NCBI RefSeq assembly: GCF_001421665.1
Contig: NZ_LMKV01000012.1
Location: forward strand, 82,185-146,184
DNA: 64,000 nucleotides
Source of the DNA: Sphingobium sp. Leaf26
Lineage (GTDB): Bacteria > Pseudomonadota > Alphaproteobacteria > Sphingomonadales > Sphingomonadaceae
Direction of reading: 5' to 3'
Position 1 is the stretch's first letter, and every line of letters begins with the position of its first letter. Below the pieces are notes generated by a model that saw nothing but the letters and a program-made list of their open reading frames with translations, was not told the DNA's origin and ran no database searches. This document shows positions 41,070-49,563 of this stretch, piece after piece. The position numbers and the translations under genes were made by a program.

Positions 41070-41247
41070 CCCTCTCCCCACCGGGGAGAGGGCTGCGCAG
41101 ACTTGGCAGCTTGCTGCCTAGTCGTAGCTGGGTGAGGGGGAGGCAACCTCACAGAAGTCGGCTGAGTTTGCGCCAGCCCCCTCATCCAACTCCGCCTAGC
41201 CGCTACGCGGCAAGGCTTTGTATCCTTCTCCCCCGACGGGGAGAAGG
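41070..41247. repeat. composite of GC-rich inverted repeats
   Basis: Two hairpins, ccctctcccc/ggggagaggg (41070-41079, 41083-41092) and ccttctcccc/ggggagaagg (41224-41233, 41238-41247), frame an inner inverted pair gctgggtgaggggg (41128 region) and ccccctcatccaac (41180 region). This is a typical block of dispersed sphingomonad repeats, filling the gap between the S10 peptidase and the class V aminotransferase gene. Confidence 0.7.
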
Positions 41248-41249
41248 GG

Positions 41250-42485
41250 TCAACTCTGCCGCAGCCCCTCGATCACCGCCGCCACATCCTCATCACTATT
41301 ATAGACATGCGGCGAAAAGCGAATCGCCGCGTCGCCGCCGATCTTTGACGCGGCGGTCGCGATCTTCGCCTGCCACAGCTTTGCGCGCAGTGCCGGCACA
41401 TCGCGGCCGGGGAAGGCGACGGTGATGACCGGGCCGGTGATCGCCGCCTCGCCGCTGCCGAAGGGTCTTGCGCCCGGCACGGCCGACAGCGCCTGCCGCA
41501 TCGACGCCGCCCGTTGTCGCGCCGCCTGCTCGATCGCCGCCTGGCCCACGCCGTCCAGCACGTCCAGCGTCGCGGCAAAGGCCATCAGGCGCGGATCGTC
41601 GCGCTGGCCCAATATCTCATATTTCTGCGCCGTGTTCAGGTTCGCCGGATCGGTCAGCCAATAGCCATGGCTCATCATGATCGGCTGCAATTCCGCCTGT
41701 CGCTCGCGCCGGACATAGAGCATCCCGCCCTCCAGCGGCCCCATCAGCCATTTGTGCGTGCTGCCCGAATAGCTGTCGACGCCCAGCGCCGCGAGGTCCA
41801 GCCCCAGCCAGCCGAATGTCTGCGCGCCGTCGGCATGAAGCCAGATGTTCTTCGATCGCGCCAGCGTCGCGATCTCCGCCACCGGATAGACGATGCCGCT
41901 GATGTTGCTCATGTGCGACAGGAAGATCGCCTTCGTGTTCGGCGTCACGGCGGCGGCAATGCCGTCGAACAGTTGCTGCGCCGATTTCGCTTCGACCGGC
42001 ACCGGCACGACATGCAGGTCCAGCCCCTCGCGCTCTGCCCGCAGCTTCCAGCTATCCCAGGTGGACGGATGATTATGGTCGGTCAGGATGATCCGGTCGC
42101 CGGCCTTGAGCGCCAGCCCCCGCACCGCGACCGTGTTCGCCTCGCTCGCATTGCGGACCAGCGCGATCTCCTGCGCCGTGACGTTGAGACGTCTGGCGAT
42201 CCGTTCGCGCAGCGCGTCGGCGGCCTTGGGATAGAGCGCGCGACGCTCGACCGACGGGTCCGTCTGGAAGGCGCGCGTCTCCCGTTCATGCACGGCCGCC
42301 ACGCTGCGGAATGTCGGCGCGATGTTGGCCGCGTTGAAATACCGGATCGCCGGATCGAGGATCATCGCCTCGCGCAGCGCGGGCTTGCCAGCGGCGCTCA
42401 GCATGTCGGGCGTCAGGGCCAGAGGGGCGGCAATGGCGGCGGCCTGCATCAGGGTGCGGCGGCTGATGAGCGGGCTGTCGGTCAT
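41250..42485 (-). CDS. class V aminotransferase (isopenicillin-N-epimerase-like), Tat-exported
   Basis: A 411-residue PLP enzyme with a Tat-like leader (SRRTLMQAAAIAAPLALT). The fold-type I core shows YFNAANIAPTFRSV, LVRNASEANTVAVRGLAL, LSHMSNISGIVYPVAEIA, WLHADGAQTFGWLGLD and the PLP lysine in SYSGSTHKWLMGPLEGGMLYV. Relatives include isopenicillin-N epimerase, ergothionase-like and cysteine desulfurase-like proteins; the substrate is unknown. ATG 42485 has aaggag eight bases upstream. A much longer frame continuing upstream is antisense to typA and is not real. Export of a PLP enzyme is unusual. Confidence 0.86.
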   Translation of the reverse strand: MTDSPLISRRTLMQAAAIAAPLALTPDMLSAAGKPALREAMILDPAIRYFNAANIAPTFRSVAAVHERETRAFQTDPSVERRALYPKAADALRERIARRLNVTAQEIALVRNASEANTVAVRGLALKAGDRIILTDHNHPSTWDSWKLRAEREGLDLHVVPVPVEAKSAQQLFDGIAAAVTPNTKAIFLSHMSNISGIVYPVAEIATLARSKNIWLHADGAQTFGWLGLDLAALGVDSYSGSTHKWLMGPLEGGMLYVRRERQAELQPIMMSHGYWLTDPANLNTAQKYEILGQRDDPRLMAFAATLDVLDGVGQAAIEQAARQRAASMRQALSAVPGARPFGSGEAAITGPVITVAFPGRDVPALRAKLWQAKIATAASKIGGDAAIRFSPHVYNSDEDVAAVIEGLRQS

Positions 42486-42647
42486 GGGCGTCTCCTTCAT
42501 GGGCAGACGGTTCGACGGATGGGGCCGTTCAACCCGCCACCTGACCGCCCGCCCTTGCCGCATCGCATCATTTCCTGTAGGGGCGCGCCCGATAGTCCTG
42601 GACAGGCGTGGTGCCGGCCGGGAGAACCCGAATCCCGAAGGCACACT

Positions 42648-44465
42648 ATGTCCCTGCGTAATATCGCCATCATCGCGCACGTCGACCATGGCAAGACTAC
42701 CCTCGTCGACCAGCTTTTCCGCCAGTCCGGCACGTTCCGCGACAACCAGCGCATCGAAGAACGCGCCATGGATTCCAACGACCTGGAAAAGGAGCGCGGC
42801 ATCACCATCCTGGCGAAGCCCACCTCGGTCGAATGGAACGGCACCCGCATCAACATCGTCGACACGCCCGGCCACGCCGACTTCGGCGGTGAAGTGGAGC
42901 GCATCCTCTCGATGGTCGACGGCGTGATCCTGCTGGTCGATTCGTCGGAAGGCGCGATGCCGCAGACGAAGTTCGTCACCGGCAAGGCGCTGGCGCTGGG
43001 CCTCAAGCCCATCGTCGTCGTCAACAAGGTCGACCGTCCCGACGAACGCATCCAGGAAGTGCTGGACGAAGTGTTCGACCTGTTCGTGACGCTGGACGCC
43101 ACCGACGAACAGCTCGACTTCCCCGTGCTCTACGCATCGGGCCGCAACGGTTATGCCAGCGACGATCCGCAGCGCCGTGAAGGCACGCTGGAGCCGCTGT
43201 TCCAGAAGATCGTGGATCATGTTCCCGCCCCCGCGCTGGATCAGGACGCGCCGTTCAGCTTCCTCGTCACGCTGCTCGACCGCGACAATTTCCTGGGTCG
43301 TATCCTGACCGGCCGCGTCCAGTCGGGCGTGGTGAAGGTCAACCAGCCGATCCACGCGCTCGACATGGACGGCAATGTGATCGAAACCGGCCGCGCGTCG
43401 AAGATCATGTCGTTCCAGGGTCTGGACCGCGTGCCCGTGGACGAAGCCAGGGCGGGCGACATCATCTCGCTCGCCGGTCTGACCGTCGCCACCGTGTCGA
43501 ACACCATCGCCGACCCGCAGGTCAGCGAACCGATCCAGGCCCAGCCGATCGATCCGCCGACCCTGTCGATGCGCTTTGCCGTGAACGATTCGCCGATGGC
43601 GGGCCGTGAAGGCAGCAAGGTGACGAGCCGCATGATCCGCGACCGTCTGGCCCGCGAAGCTGAATCCAACGTCGCCATCAAGGTGACGGAATCGGCCGAC
43701 AAGGACAGTTTCGAAGTCGCCGGTCGTGGCGAACTTCAGTTGGGCGTCCTCATCGAAACGATGCGCCGCGAAGGCTTCGAACTGGGCATCTCGCGTCCCC
43801 GCGTGCTGTTCGGCGAAGACGAGACTGGCGGCAAGACCGAGCCTTACGAAACTGTCGTCATCGACGTGGACGATGAGTTCTCCGGTACGGTCGTGGACAA
43901 GATGAACATCCGCAAGGCCGAAATGACCGACATGCGTCCGTCGGGCGGCGGCAAGACCCGCATCACCTTCTCCGCGCCGTCGCGCGGCCTGATCGGCTAT
44001 CATGGCGAATTCCTGTCCGACACGCGCGGCACCGGAATCATGAACCGCCTGTTCGAGAAGTACGGCCCCCACAAGGGCAAGATCGAAGGCCGCAAGAACG
44101 GCGTCCTGATCTCCAACGGCGCTGGCGAAGCCAATGCCTATGCGCTGGGTCCGCTGGAAGAACGCGGCATCCTGTTCGTGGGCGTGGGCGAAGCGCTGTA
44201 CGAAGGCATGATCGTCGGCGAGAATGCGAAGCCCGAAGATCTGGAAGTCAACCCGATGAAGTCGAAGGCGCTGACCAACTTCCGCGCCAGCGGCAAGGAC
44301 GACGCCGTCCGCCTGACCCCGCCGAAGAAGGCGACGCTGGAACAGGCCATCGCCTATATCGACGATGATGAAATGGTCGAAGTGACGCCCAAGACCATCC
44401 GTCTGCGCAAGCGCTACCTCGACCCGAACGAGCGCAAGCGCATGAGCCGTTCCAAGGCCGCCTGA
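42648..44465 (+). CDS. typA: translational GTPase TypA/BipA
   Basis: A 605-residue ribosome-binding GTPase. G1 is [14 protein letters not shown], the switch region is [16 protein letters not shown]3 is [13 protein letters not shown]4 is [10 protein letters not shown], and the EF-G-like domain V and TypA-specific C terminus follow ([24 protein letters not shown], ending KRMSRSKAA). It assists 50S assembly and growth under cold or stress. The start is ATG 42648. The last codons and stop form the first unit of a 35-base tandem repeat in the 3' region. Upstream in-frame sequence is antisense to the aminotransferase gene. Confidence 0.96.
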   Translation: MSLRNIAIIAHVDHGKTTLVDQLFRQSGTFRDNQRIEERAMDSNDLEKERGITILAKPTSVEWNGTRINIVDTPGHADFGGEVERILSMVDGVILLVDSSEGAMPQTKFVTGKALALGLKPIVVVNKVDRPDERIQEVLDEVFDLFVTLDATDEQLDFPVLYASGRNGYASDDPQRREGTLEPLFQKIVDHVPAPALDQDAPFSFLVTLLDRDNFLGRILTGRVQSGVVKVNQPIHALDMDGNVIETGRASKIMSFQGLDRVPVDEARAGDIISLAGLTVATVSNTIADPQVSEPIQAQPIDPPTLSMRFAVNDSPMAGREGSKVTSRMIRDRLAREAESNVAIKVTESADKDSFEVAGRGELQLGVLIETMRREGFELGISRPRVLFGEDETGGKTEPYETVVIDVDDEFSGTVVDKMNIRKAEMTDMRPSGGGKTRITFSAPSRGLIGYHGEFLSDTRGTGIMNRLFEKYGPHKGKIEGRKNGVLISNGAGEANAYALGPLEERGILFVGVGEALYEGMIVGENAKPEDLEVNPMKSKALTNFRASGKDDAVRLTPPKKATLEQAIAYIDDDEMVEVTPKTIRLRKRYLDPNERKRMSRSKAA

Positions 44466-44583
44466 TTTATCAGGGTTGGGCTCCACAAAGGGGCCGCCTG
44501 ATTTATCAGGTTGGCCTCAACGGAAAGGCCGCCTGATTGTTCAGGTTGGCCTCAACAAAAAGGCCCGCCTGATTTTTCAGCGC
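44456..44583. repeat. 35-base tandem repeat that includes the typA stop codon
   Basis: Units start at 44456, 44492, 44527 and 44562 (last one partial). Each begins ggccgcctgat and continues ...tcagg-ttggcctcaac. The first unit encodes the last residues and TGA of TypA, so the terminal codons have been copied downstream about three times. Each unit can fold as cctga/tcagg within ggcc...ggcc. Confidence 0.9.
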
Positions 44584-44598
44584 TGATACGTTATCAAA

Positions 44599-44634
44599 GG
44601 GCCGGCGTCGCAAGGCGTCGGCCCTTCGCTTTTG
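44599..44634 (+). terminator. typA terminator
   Basis: gggccggcgtc (44599-44609) pairs with ggcgtcggccc (44614-44624, two wobbles) around a gcaa tetraloop, followed by ttcgctttt. It lies after the tandem repeat and just before the next gene. Confidence 0.8.
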
Positions 44635-44650
44635 AAAAGGAGCCATCCGC

Positions 44651-44848
44651 ATGGCCGATCTCTATCTCAAGGCGCTCAATAGCGAGCGCAAGGCGCTCTG
44701 GGCCGAATGCCGTCTCAAGGGCCTGGCCAAGGACACCCCCCAGCGCCAGCGCATCGTCGAGATCGACGCCCTGCTGGCCGCGCACAAGGCGAAACAGGAC
44801 GGGGCGAAACAGGACGGGGCCAAGCAGGACGGCAAGAAGAGCGGCTGA
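44651..44848 (+). CDS. small hypothetical protein with KQDGA repeats
   Basis: A 65-residue protein: a charged helix (LKALNSERKALWAECRLKGLAKDTPQRQRIVEIDALL) followed by three copies of KQDGA-type repeat (residues about 47-61), encoded by 15-base tandem units at 44789-44833. A good aaaaggagcc ribosome site precedes ATG 44651. The helix pattern suggests a soluble cytoplasmic protein; no known family. The repeat number could vary between strains. Confidence 0.65.
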   Translation: MADLYLKALNSERKALWAECRLKGLAKDTPQRQRIVEIDALLAAHKAKQDGAKQDGAKQDGKKSG

Positions 44849-44926
44849 AATCCTGACAGCGATTTTTGCAAGACAGACGCAATAAGCCTTCCTATCCTGC
44901 GCCCCTCACCATTCAGGGGAACGTCG

Positions 44927-45328
44927 ATGGAATATATGCTCTTGCCGCTGAAACGCTATGCCGACTTTTCGGGCCGTTCGCGGCGCAAGGAATATTGGAT
45001 GTTCGCGCTGGGCTATATCCTGCTCGCGATCGTCATCTCGTTGCTGGCTGTCGCGACCGGCGGCTTTGGGGAAGGCTCGCCGTCCGGTCCCTTCTTCTGG
45101 CTGTTGATCCTGCTGATGCTCGCGCTCATCGTCCCGTCGCTGGCGGTGCAGGTCCGCCGTTTCCATGACCAGGACAAGAGCGGCTGGTTCATCCTGCTGA
45201 ACTTCATTCCCTATGTCGGCGGACTTATCGTGCTGGTCTTCATGTGCCTGGACGGGACGCGCGGAGACAATCGCTTCGGTCCCGATCCCAAGCAGACGGC
45301 GGCGGATGTCGCGGACGTGTTCAGCTAA
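44927..45328 (+). CDS. DUF805 family membrane protein
   Basis: A 133-residue inner-membrane protein with three to four helices. Family signature: LLPLKRYADFSGRSRRKEYWMFALGYIL at the start, VQVRRFHDQDKSGWFILLNFIPYVGGLIVLVFMCLDGTRGDNRFGPDP at the end. DUF805 proteins are widespread and uncharacterised. A caggggaac site lies before ATG 44927, and a perfect hairpin follows the gene. Confidence 0.9.
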   Translation: MEYMLLPLKRYADFSGRSRRKEYWMFALGYILLAIVISLLAVATGGFGEGSPSGPFFWLLILLMLALIVPSLAVQVRRFHDQDKSGWFILLNFIPYVGGLIVLVFMCLDGTRGDNRFGPDPKQTAADVADVFS

Positions 45329-45373
45329 ACTGTCACAGCTATTGCGGGGATGTTCCGCACAGTATCTCCAGCC

Positions 45374-45406
45374 ATGGCCGGCGCGGTGGATGACCGCGCC
45401 GGCCAT
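45374..45406 (+). terminator. hairpin downstream of the DUF805 gene
   Basis: atggccggcgcggt (45374-45387) pairs perfectly with accgcgccggccat (45393-45406) around ggatg. No clear T-tract follows, so termination is probable rather than certain. Confidence 0.55.
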
Positions 45407-45554
45407 CTACATTGCGCCTGTTGCCCATATCGTGCGAATTTAGACCCAGCGTGAACCGAATCATAACGGCTGGTTCGCAAATTGGGGAAGGCGTAGGGCC
45501 TTTCCATGCCGGTCGATGTCTCAGGCCGGCGGCGCACGCAGGAGGAATGACGAC

Positions 45555-46046
45555 GTGGCGGAAACCCTTCCGGCCTTGAGCGAGGGGGAAAAGCAGTGCC
45601 TGCGGCTGGTGGCGCAGGGCTTCAATTCCAAGGAGATCGCCCGTCAGCTCCATGTGTCGGAGCATACGGTCGATCAGCGCGTCCGCACCAGTTTGCGCAA
45701 ATTCGGCGTGCCATCGCGCAAGGAAGCCGCGCGCCTGTTCGTTTCGGTGGCGGAACCAGCGCCCCAAAGTGACACATATCAGCCTTTGATATATCAACCG
45801 GAGCCGCTTGCCTCCGATCCCGAACCTGCGTCATCCCTTGTTCAGCCGGACAGGCCGGATGGGCAGACGGAGCACAAGACGCTCCTGAACCGCATCCTCG
45901 CCTTCGGCCCGCCGCTCGGGGGATCGACCAATGAACTGAGTAAAGATGGCCGCCTTTTGGCGATGATCCGCGCCGCGGTCCTGACCGGGGTTGGCGTCGT
46001 CACTCTGCTGCTGCTCATTGCCGGGGCCTTTACGGTCCTGGGCTGA
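45555..46046 (+). CDS. LuxR-type HTH protein with C-terminal membrane anchor
   Basis: A 163-residue protein from GTG 45555 (ggagg nine bases upstream; an in-frame ATG at 45516 would overlap that site). The N terminus is a LuxR/FixJ helix-turn-helix: LSEGEKQCLRLVAQGFNSKEIARQLHVSEHTVDQRVRTSLRKFGV. A proline-rich linker follows, and the last 27 residues are one membrane helix (AAVLTGVGVVTLLLLIAGAFTVLG) ending at the C terminus. A membrane-tethered DNA-binding protein without a sensor domain is implied. Targets unknown; three lineage-type genes follow in the same direction. Confidence 0.78.
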   Translation: MAETLPALSEGEKQCLRLVAQGFNSKEIARQLHVSEHTVDQRVRTSLRKFGVPSRKEAARLFVSVAEPAPQSDTYQPLIYQPEPLASDPEPASSLVQPDRPDGQTEHKTLLNRILAFGPPLGGSTNELSKDGRLLAMIRAAVLTGVGVVTLLLLIAGAFTVLG

Positions 46047-46113
46047 TCCATCCGAAAATCGCTACGCCGAACAACGCGCCGCCCGGCCGGGGCTGGTGCG
46101 AAGGAGAAGACTT

Positions 46114-46458
46114 GTGCTCAACCTCGATCCCATCAAGACCCAGGCCGTCGCCGACCAGACCCGCCAGGCCTTTGCCGCTTTCGACAGTGCGCTGGTCGAT
46201 GCCGCGCAACTGACCACGGCCTTTCTTACCGCGTCGCAGGGTTCGGGGCTGACCGCCAGCGAAAGCCAGCGCATCCTCAAGCAGATTCATGACAGCGCGA
46301 CCAAGATCATCGAGGGCCGCAGCGATATGATCCGCGCCACCGCCCTGCTGACCCGCTGCCTGGAACATAGCGCCATTCCCGTCACGTCGGTCGGTTGTCC
46401 GATCGGTCTGGAACTGGAACAGCAGGAAACGGCGCGCCACCTGACCCTGGTCGCCTGA
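46114..46458 (+). CDS. conserved hypothetical protein
   Basis: A 114-residue helical protein from GTG 46114, with aaggag seven bases upstream. It reads LNLDPIKTQAVADQTRQAFAAFDSALVDAAQLTTAFLTASQ, then ESQRILKQIHDSATKIIEGRSDMIRATALLTRC, rich in alanine and heptad-like spacing, no membrane segment. Relatives seem to occur as short unnamed proteins in sphingomonads. It starts 67 bases after the tethered HTH gene and may be co-expressed with it. Confidence 0.65.
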   Translation: MLNLDPIKTQAVADQTRQAFAAFDSALVDAAQLTTAFLTASQGSGLTASESQRILKQIHDSATKIIEGRSDMIRATALLTRCLEHSAIPVTSVGCPIGLELEQQETARHLTLVA

Positions 46459-46564
46459 CGACAAAAGGCGCATCAAGAAACCTGAGCGGCCGATCCGGTC
46501 GGAACGGCTGCTCCGGTGGAGGCCACCGCGTCCGCATGACCTTTGCCCCCCCTCTCAATTGGAA

Positions 46565-47008
46565 ATGTGGATGACGGTGGCTTCCTTCTGGCTGACCCTT
46601 TTCTTCTGGATGCTGACCGCTTTCGGCTGCGTCTTCGCCGTCTTTTTCGGCGGCCGGGACGGCCGGTGGTTCACCACCGCCTTTCTGGGCTGCGTGCTGC
46701 TCACCATCCCGGCGCAACTGGCCGGGTCGTGGCACGCGACCCAGATATGGCTGATGCTGGTCGACGCCCTGCTGCTGGGCTGTCTCATCTGGCTGATGAT
46801 GCGCAGCGACCGCTACTGGCCGATCTGGGCGACGGCCAGCCAGTTGATGACCGTATTGACCCATGTGGTGACGATGATGCTGCCCGGCTTTTCGGAGCGC
46901 ATCTACGCGGGGCTCAGCACCGTCTGGGTGATCCCGCTGCTGCTCTTCACCATCATCGGCATCGAACTCGACCGGAAGGCGTCCCATGACCGCGCATATC
47001 CCGCCTGA
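46565..47008 (+). CDS. conserved hypothetical membrane protein
   Basis: A 147-residue inner-membrane protein with about four helices (FWLTLFFWMLTAFGCVFAVFF, FTTAFLGCVLLTIPAQLAGSW, MLVDALLLGCLIWLMM, and VWVIPLLLFTIIGIEL). It is rich in tryptophan and phenylalanine. TTG 46559, ATG 46565 and ATG 46571 are all possible starts; none has a strong ribosome site. Its end overlaps the next gene by 23 bases, which suggests translational coupling. Function unknown. Confidence 0.65.
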   Translation: MWMTVASFWLTLFFWMLTAFGCVFAVFFGGRDGRWFTTAFLGCVLLTIPAQLAGSWHATQIWLMLVDALLLGCLIWLMMRSDRYWPIWATASQLMTVLTHVVTMMLPGFSERIYAGLSTVWVIPLLLFTIIGIELDRKASHDRAYPA

Positions 47009-47453
47009 CCGGCACCTGCCGAGCCAGGAAGCGGTCGATCTGGTGGTCGCGCTGCAACGCTGCCTGACCAGTTTCCACGCCCGCAAGGAAGAACCCGCCA
47101 TTCTGGACGGGGAGGGCACGGACCAGCTTCCCATCCTTGCCCGCTATCTGGAGGCCCGCCGCGTGCGGGCGATGCTGTTCGGGCAGAATCTCTTTTCGGA
47201 CCCGGCCTGGGACATATTGCTGGCCCTCTATCAGGCGGAACTGGAGGGCGGGGCGCTCACGCTGGAGCAATTGAGCGAGACGCTGCGCCTGTCCTTGAGC
47301 GTCGTGGTCGGGCAGGTCGGCACGATGGAGCGGCGCGGCCTGCTGGACGAGCATCGCACATCCCCTAACAGCCGCCGCCGCCGCGCGATCCGCCTGTCGC
47401 CATTGGCGATGGACGCCATGGCCTCCTGGTTCTCGCTCGCCTTCGAGGAGTGA
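46986..47453 (+). CDS. winged-helix (MarR-like) regulator, small form
   Basis: A 155-residue protein with a MarR-type winged helix over residues about 60-150 (NLFSDPAWDILLALYQAELEGGALTLEQLSETLRLSLSVVVGQVGTMERRGLLDEHRTSPNSRRRRAIRLS in outline). It is homologous to the C-terminal domain of the 339-residue protein at 11511-12530, sharing RRxRA, LFxDPAWD, the recognition region and the RR-containing wing, but lacks that protein's receiver-like half. It overlaps the membrane protein gene, from which it is probably coupled. Confidence 0.72.
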   Translation: MTAHIPPDRHLPSQEAVDLVVALQRCLTSFHARKEEPAILDGEGTDQLPILARYLEARRVRAMLFGQNLFSDPAWDILLALYQAELEGGALTLEQLSETLRLSLSVVVGQVGTMERRGLLDEHRTSPNSRRRRAIRLSPLAMDAMASWFSLAFEE

Positions 47454-47463
47454 ACCGGGCGCC

Positions 47464-48786
47464 TTAGCCCTGCCGTTCCAGCGGCAGGGTCACGCTCGCG
47501 CGCAATCCGCCCTCGACCCGGTTGGCGAAGTCCAGCCGCCCGCCATGATCGTCAGCGATGCGCCGGGCGATCGCCAGGCCCAGGCCGACGCCGCCGGTTT
47601 CCCGGTTCCGTGACGCCTCGCCGCGATAAAATGGCTCGCACAGCCGGTCGATCGTCTCGTCCGGGACGCCCGGCCCGTCATCCTCGACCGCAACGCTCAC
47701 GCGCCCGCCCGTGATCGCCAGCGCGATCCGCGCCGATCCGCCATAACGCACCGCATTCTCCACCAGATTGGCGACGCAGCGGCGCAGCGCGATGGCATCG
47801 CCACGGATCACTGCGCGGGTGCTGCGCGTCACCGTCACATCCTGTCCCATATCGGCCAGATCGTCGGCCAGCGTCTCGACAATGGCGCTCAGGTCGATGC
47901 GCACATGGGCGGCGGCGTCGCCTTGACCACGCATGAAATCGAGCAGGTCGGTAACCATCGCCCGCATTTCCTCGACATCCGCCTGCGCCTTGGCGCGCGG
48001 ACCGTCGGGCAAAGCCTCCAGGCGGAAGGACAGGCGGGTCATCGGTGTGCGCAGGTCATGTGCGATCGCCACCAGCATCGCCGTCCGCTCGTTCAGATAG
48101 TCGGCGATGCGCGCGCGCATGTGATTATAGGCGGCGCCGACCGCGCGCACCTCCGGCGGGCCGGTCAGCGGCAGCGGGTCGGCCCGTTCCGGCCGCTCGG
48201 TCGCCGCGCCCTCGGCCAGCCGCCGGATCGGCTGGGTAATGCGCCGCGCCACCCAATAAGCGGGCAGCAACAGCAGGACGAAAATCCCCGCCATCAGCGA
48301 CAGGGTGATGGCATACCAGCGCAGATTGGCGCCCTGCCGGGCCTGCACCACCTGCCAGCCGCCGTCGCCATGGCGGGCCAGCAGGACCGACCCGTGCAGC
48401 ATCATCCGGTCCGGGCCGAAACCGGGCGGGGGCCATGCTTTCCGGTCGGGATTGCCCATGCGCATCGGCGGTTGTTCGCGCAGCACGCGGACGTCGGCCG
48501 GGCGAACGCCCAGCAGGGCCGCGATCTGCGCCGCCATGCCGCGATCCTCGATCTGATCCGGTTCGGCGAGCGGCGGCGGATCGGACCGGTAGCGCGTCAC
48601 CGTCCAGCTACCGGTCGGGACCGCGCCGCCCTGCATCAGCGCGGCGGCCTCGCCCAGCATCATCGGCCGGGCATGGGGCGGCGGGCCGCGAAAGGCGACC
48701 AGCATCATCGCGCCCAGCGCCAGCATCAGCGTCGCGGCGACCAGCGCGACGATGCGCGTCAGGATCGACGGATTGGGCGGCGTCAA
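47464..48786 (-). CDS. sensor histidine kinase (EnvZ/OmpB type)
   Basis: A 440-residue inner-membrane kinase. One helix at residues about 10-32, a periplasmic loop of about 120 residues with GVRPADVRVL, a second helix (AITLSLMAGIFVLLLLPAYWVA), HAMP (RRITQPIRRLAEG), the H-box AIAHDLRTPMTRLSFRLEAL and an ATPase domain (LVENAVRYGG, VEDDGPGVPDETID, GVGLGLAIARRIADDHGG). It overlaps its response-regulator gene by four bases (ATGA). The stimulus is unknown. Confidence 0.9.
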   Translation of the reverse strand: MTPPNPSILTRIVALVAATLMLALGAMMLVAFRGPPPHARPMMLGEAAALMQGGAVPTGSWTVTRYRSDPPPLAEPDQIEDRGMAAQIAALLGVRPADVRVLREQPPMRMGNPDRKAWPPPGFGPDRMMLHGSVLLARHGDGGWQVVQARQGANLRWYAITLSLMAGIFVLLLLPAYWVARRITQPIRRLAEGAATERPERADPLPLTGPPEVRAVGAAYNHMRARIADYLNERTAMLVAIAHDLRTPMTRLSFRLEALPDGPRAKAQADVEEMRAMVTDLLDFMRGQGDAAAHVRIDLSAIVETLADDLADMGQDVTVTRSTRAVIRGDAIALRRCVANLVENAVRYGGSARIALAITGGRVSVAVEDDGPGVPDETIDRLCEPFYRGEASRNRETGGVGLGLAIARRIADDHGGRLDFANRVEGGLRASVTLPLERQG

Positions 48787-49550
48787 ACCGGGCGGACCTC
48801 GGCCGTGAACATATAGCCTTCGTTGCGGATGGTGCGGACCAGATCGTCCGTTCCATCCGCCCGCGCACCGCGTTCCAGCTTGCGGCGCAGGCGGCTGACC
48901 TGCACGTCGATCGCCCGGTCGTAGCTTTCGGTTTCGCTGCCGGCCGAATAGTCGAGCAACTGGTCGCGGCTCAGCACCCGGCGCGGATGCTCGATAAAGG
49001 CCCGCAGCAAGCGAAATTCGCCGTCGGTCAGCGTCACGACGACATTGTCGGGATCGGTCAGCAGGCGCGCGCCCATGTCCACCTGCCAGCCGGCGAAGCG
49101 CAGCCGCTTGCCACTGGCCTCCGGCGCTTGCGCCATCTGCCGGCGGTGGCGGCGCAGCACGGTGCGCACACGGGCGAGCAGTTCGCGCGGGTTGCAGGGT
49201 TTGGGCAGATAATCCTCCGCCCCCATTTCCAGGCCGACGATCCGGTCGATGTCGCTGCCGATCGCCGACAGCATGATGATCGGCAGGCCGCCCCGCGCCG
49301 ACAGGCGGCGCAGGATCGACAGGCCATCCTCGCCCGGCATCATCACGTCCAGCACGGCGATGTCGAAATCCTGCACGGCCAGCACCTCGTCCATGCGCGC
49401 GCCATCCGGCACCGCCGTCACGGCAAAGCCATGCTGTTCCAGGAAATCCGACAGGAGCGTGCGGATATCCGCATCATCGTCGACCACCAATATGCGTGAA
49501 CCGTCCATGACGGCCAGCATATCGGGGGAATGCGCCTCCTGCAAAGTCAT
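48783..49550 (-). CDS. OmpR-family response regulator
   Basis: A 255-residue regulator. The receiver domain has DDDADIRTLL (acidic pair), the phospho-acceptor in DIAVLDVMMPGEDGLS, and the conserved lysine in YLPKPCNPRELL. The C-terminal OmpR/PhoB winged helix reads VVTLTDGEFRLLRAFIEHPRRVLSRDQLLDYSAG, then SYDRAIDVQVSRLRRKLE. ATG 49550 has aaggaa about eight bases upstream; ATG 49508 would start just at the receiver. It is the first gene of the pair with the kinase. The lipoprotein-like dioxygenase gene lies 13 bases upstream on the same strand. Confidence 0.92.
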   Translation of the reverse strand: MTLQEAHSPDMLAVMDGSRILVVDDDADIRTLLSDFLEQHGFAVTAVPDGARMDEVLAVQDFDIAVLDVMMPGEDGLSILRRLSARGGLPIIMLSAIGSDIDRIVGLEMGAEDYLPKPCNPRELLARVRTVLRRHRRQMAQAPEASGKRLRFAGWQVDMGARLLTDPDNVVVTLTDGEFRLLRAFIEHPRRVLSRDQLLDYSAGSETESYDRAIDVQVSRLRRKLERGARADGTDDLVRTIRNEGYMFTAEVRPV

Positions 49551-49563
49551 CCCGTTCCTTCCT

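Noticed and set aside
42486..44486. Very long minus-strand frame extending the class V aminotransferase upstream, antisense to typA
   Set aside because: The extension is the complement of conserved TypA coding sequence and has antisense-type composition; a good ribosome site and Tat leader mark the real start at 42485.
44456..44583. Tandem repeat after typA considered as a CRISPR array or attachment site
   Set aside because: Units are directly adjacent with no unique spacers, derive from the typA 3' end, and no cas or integrase gene is nearby.
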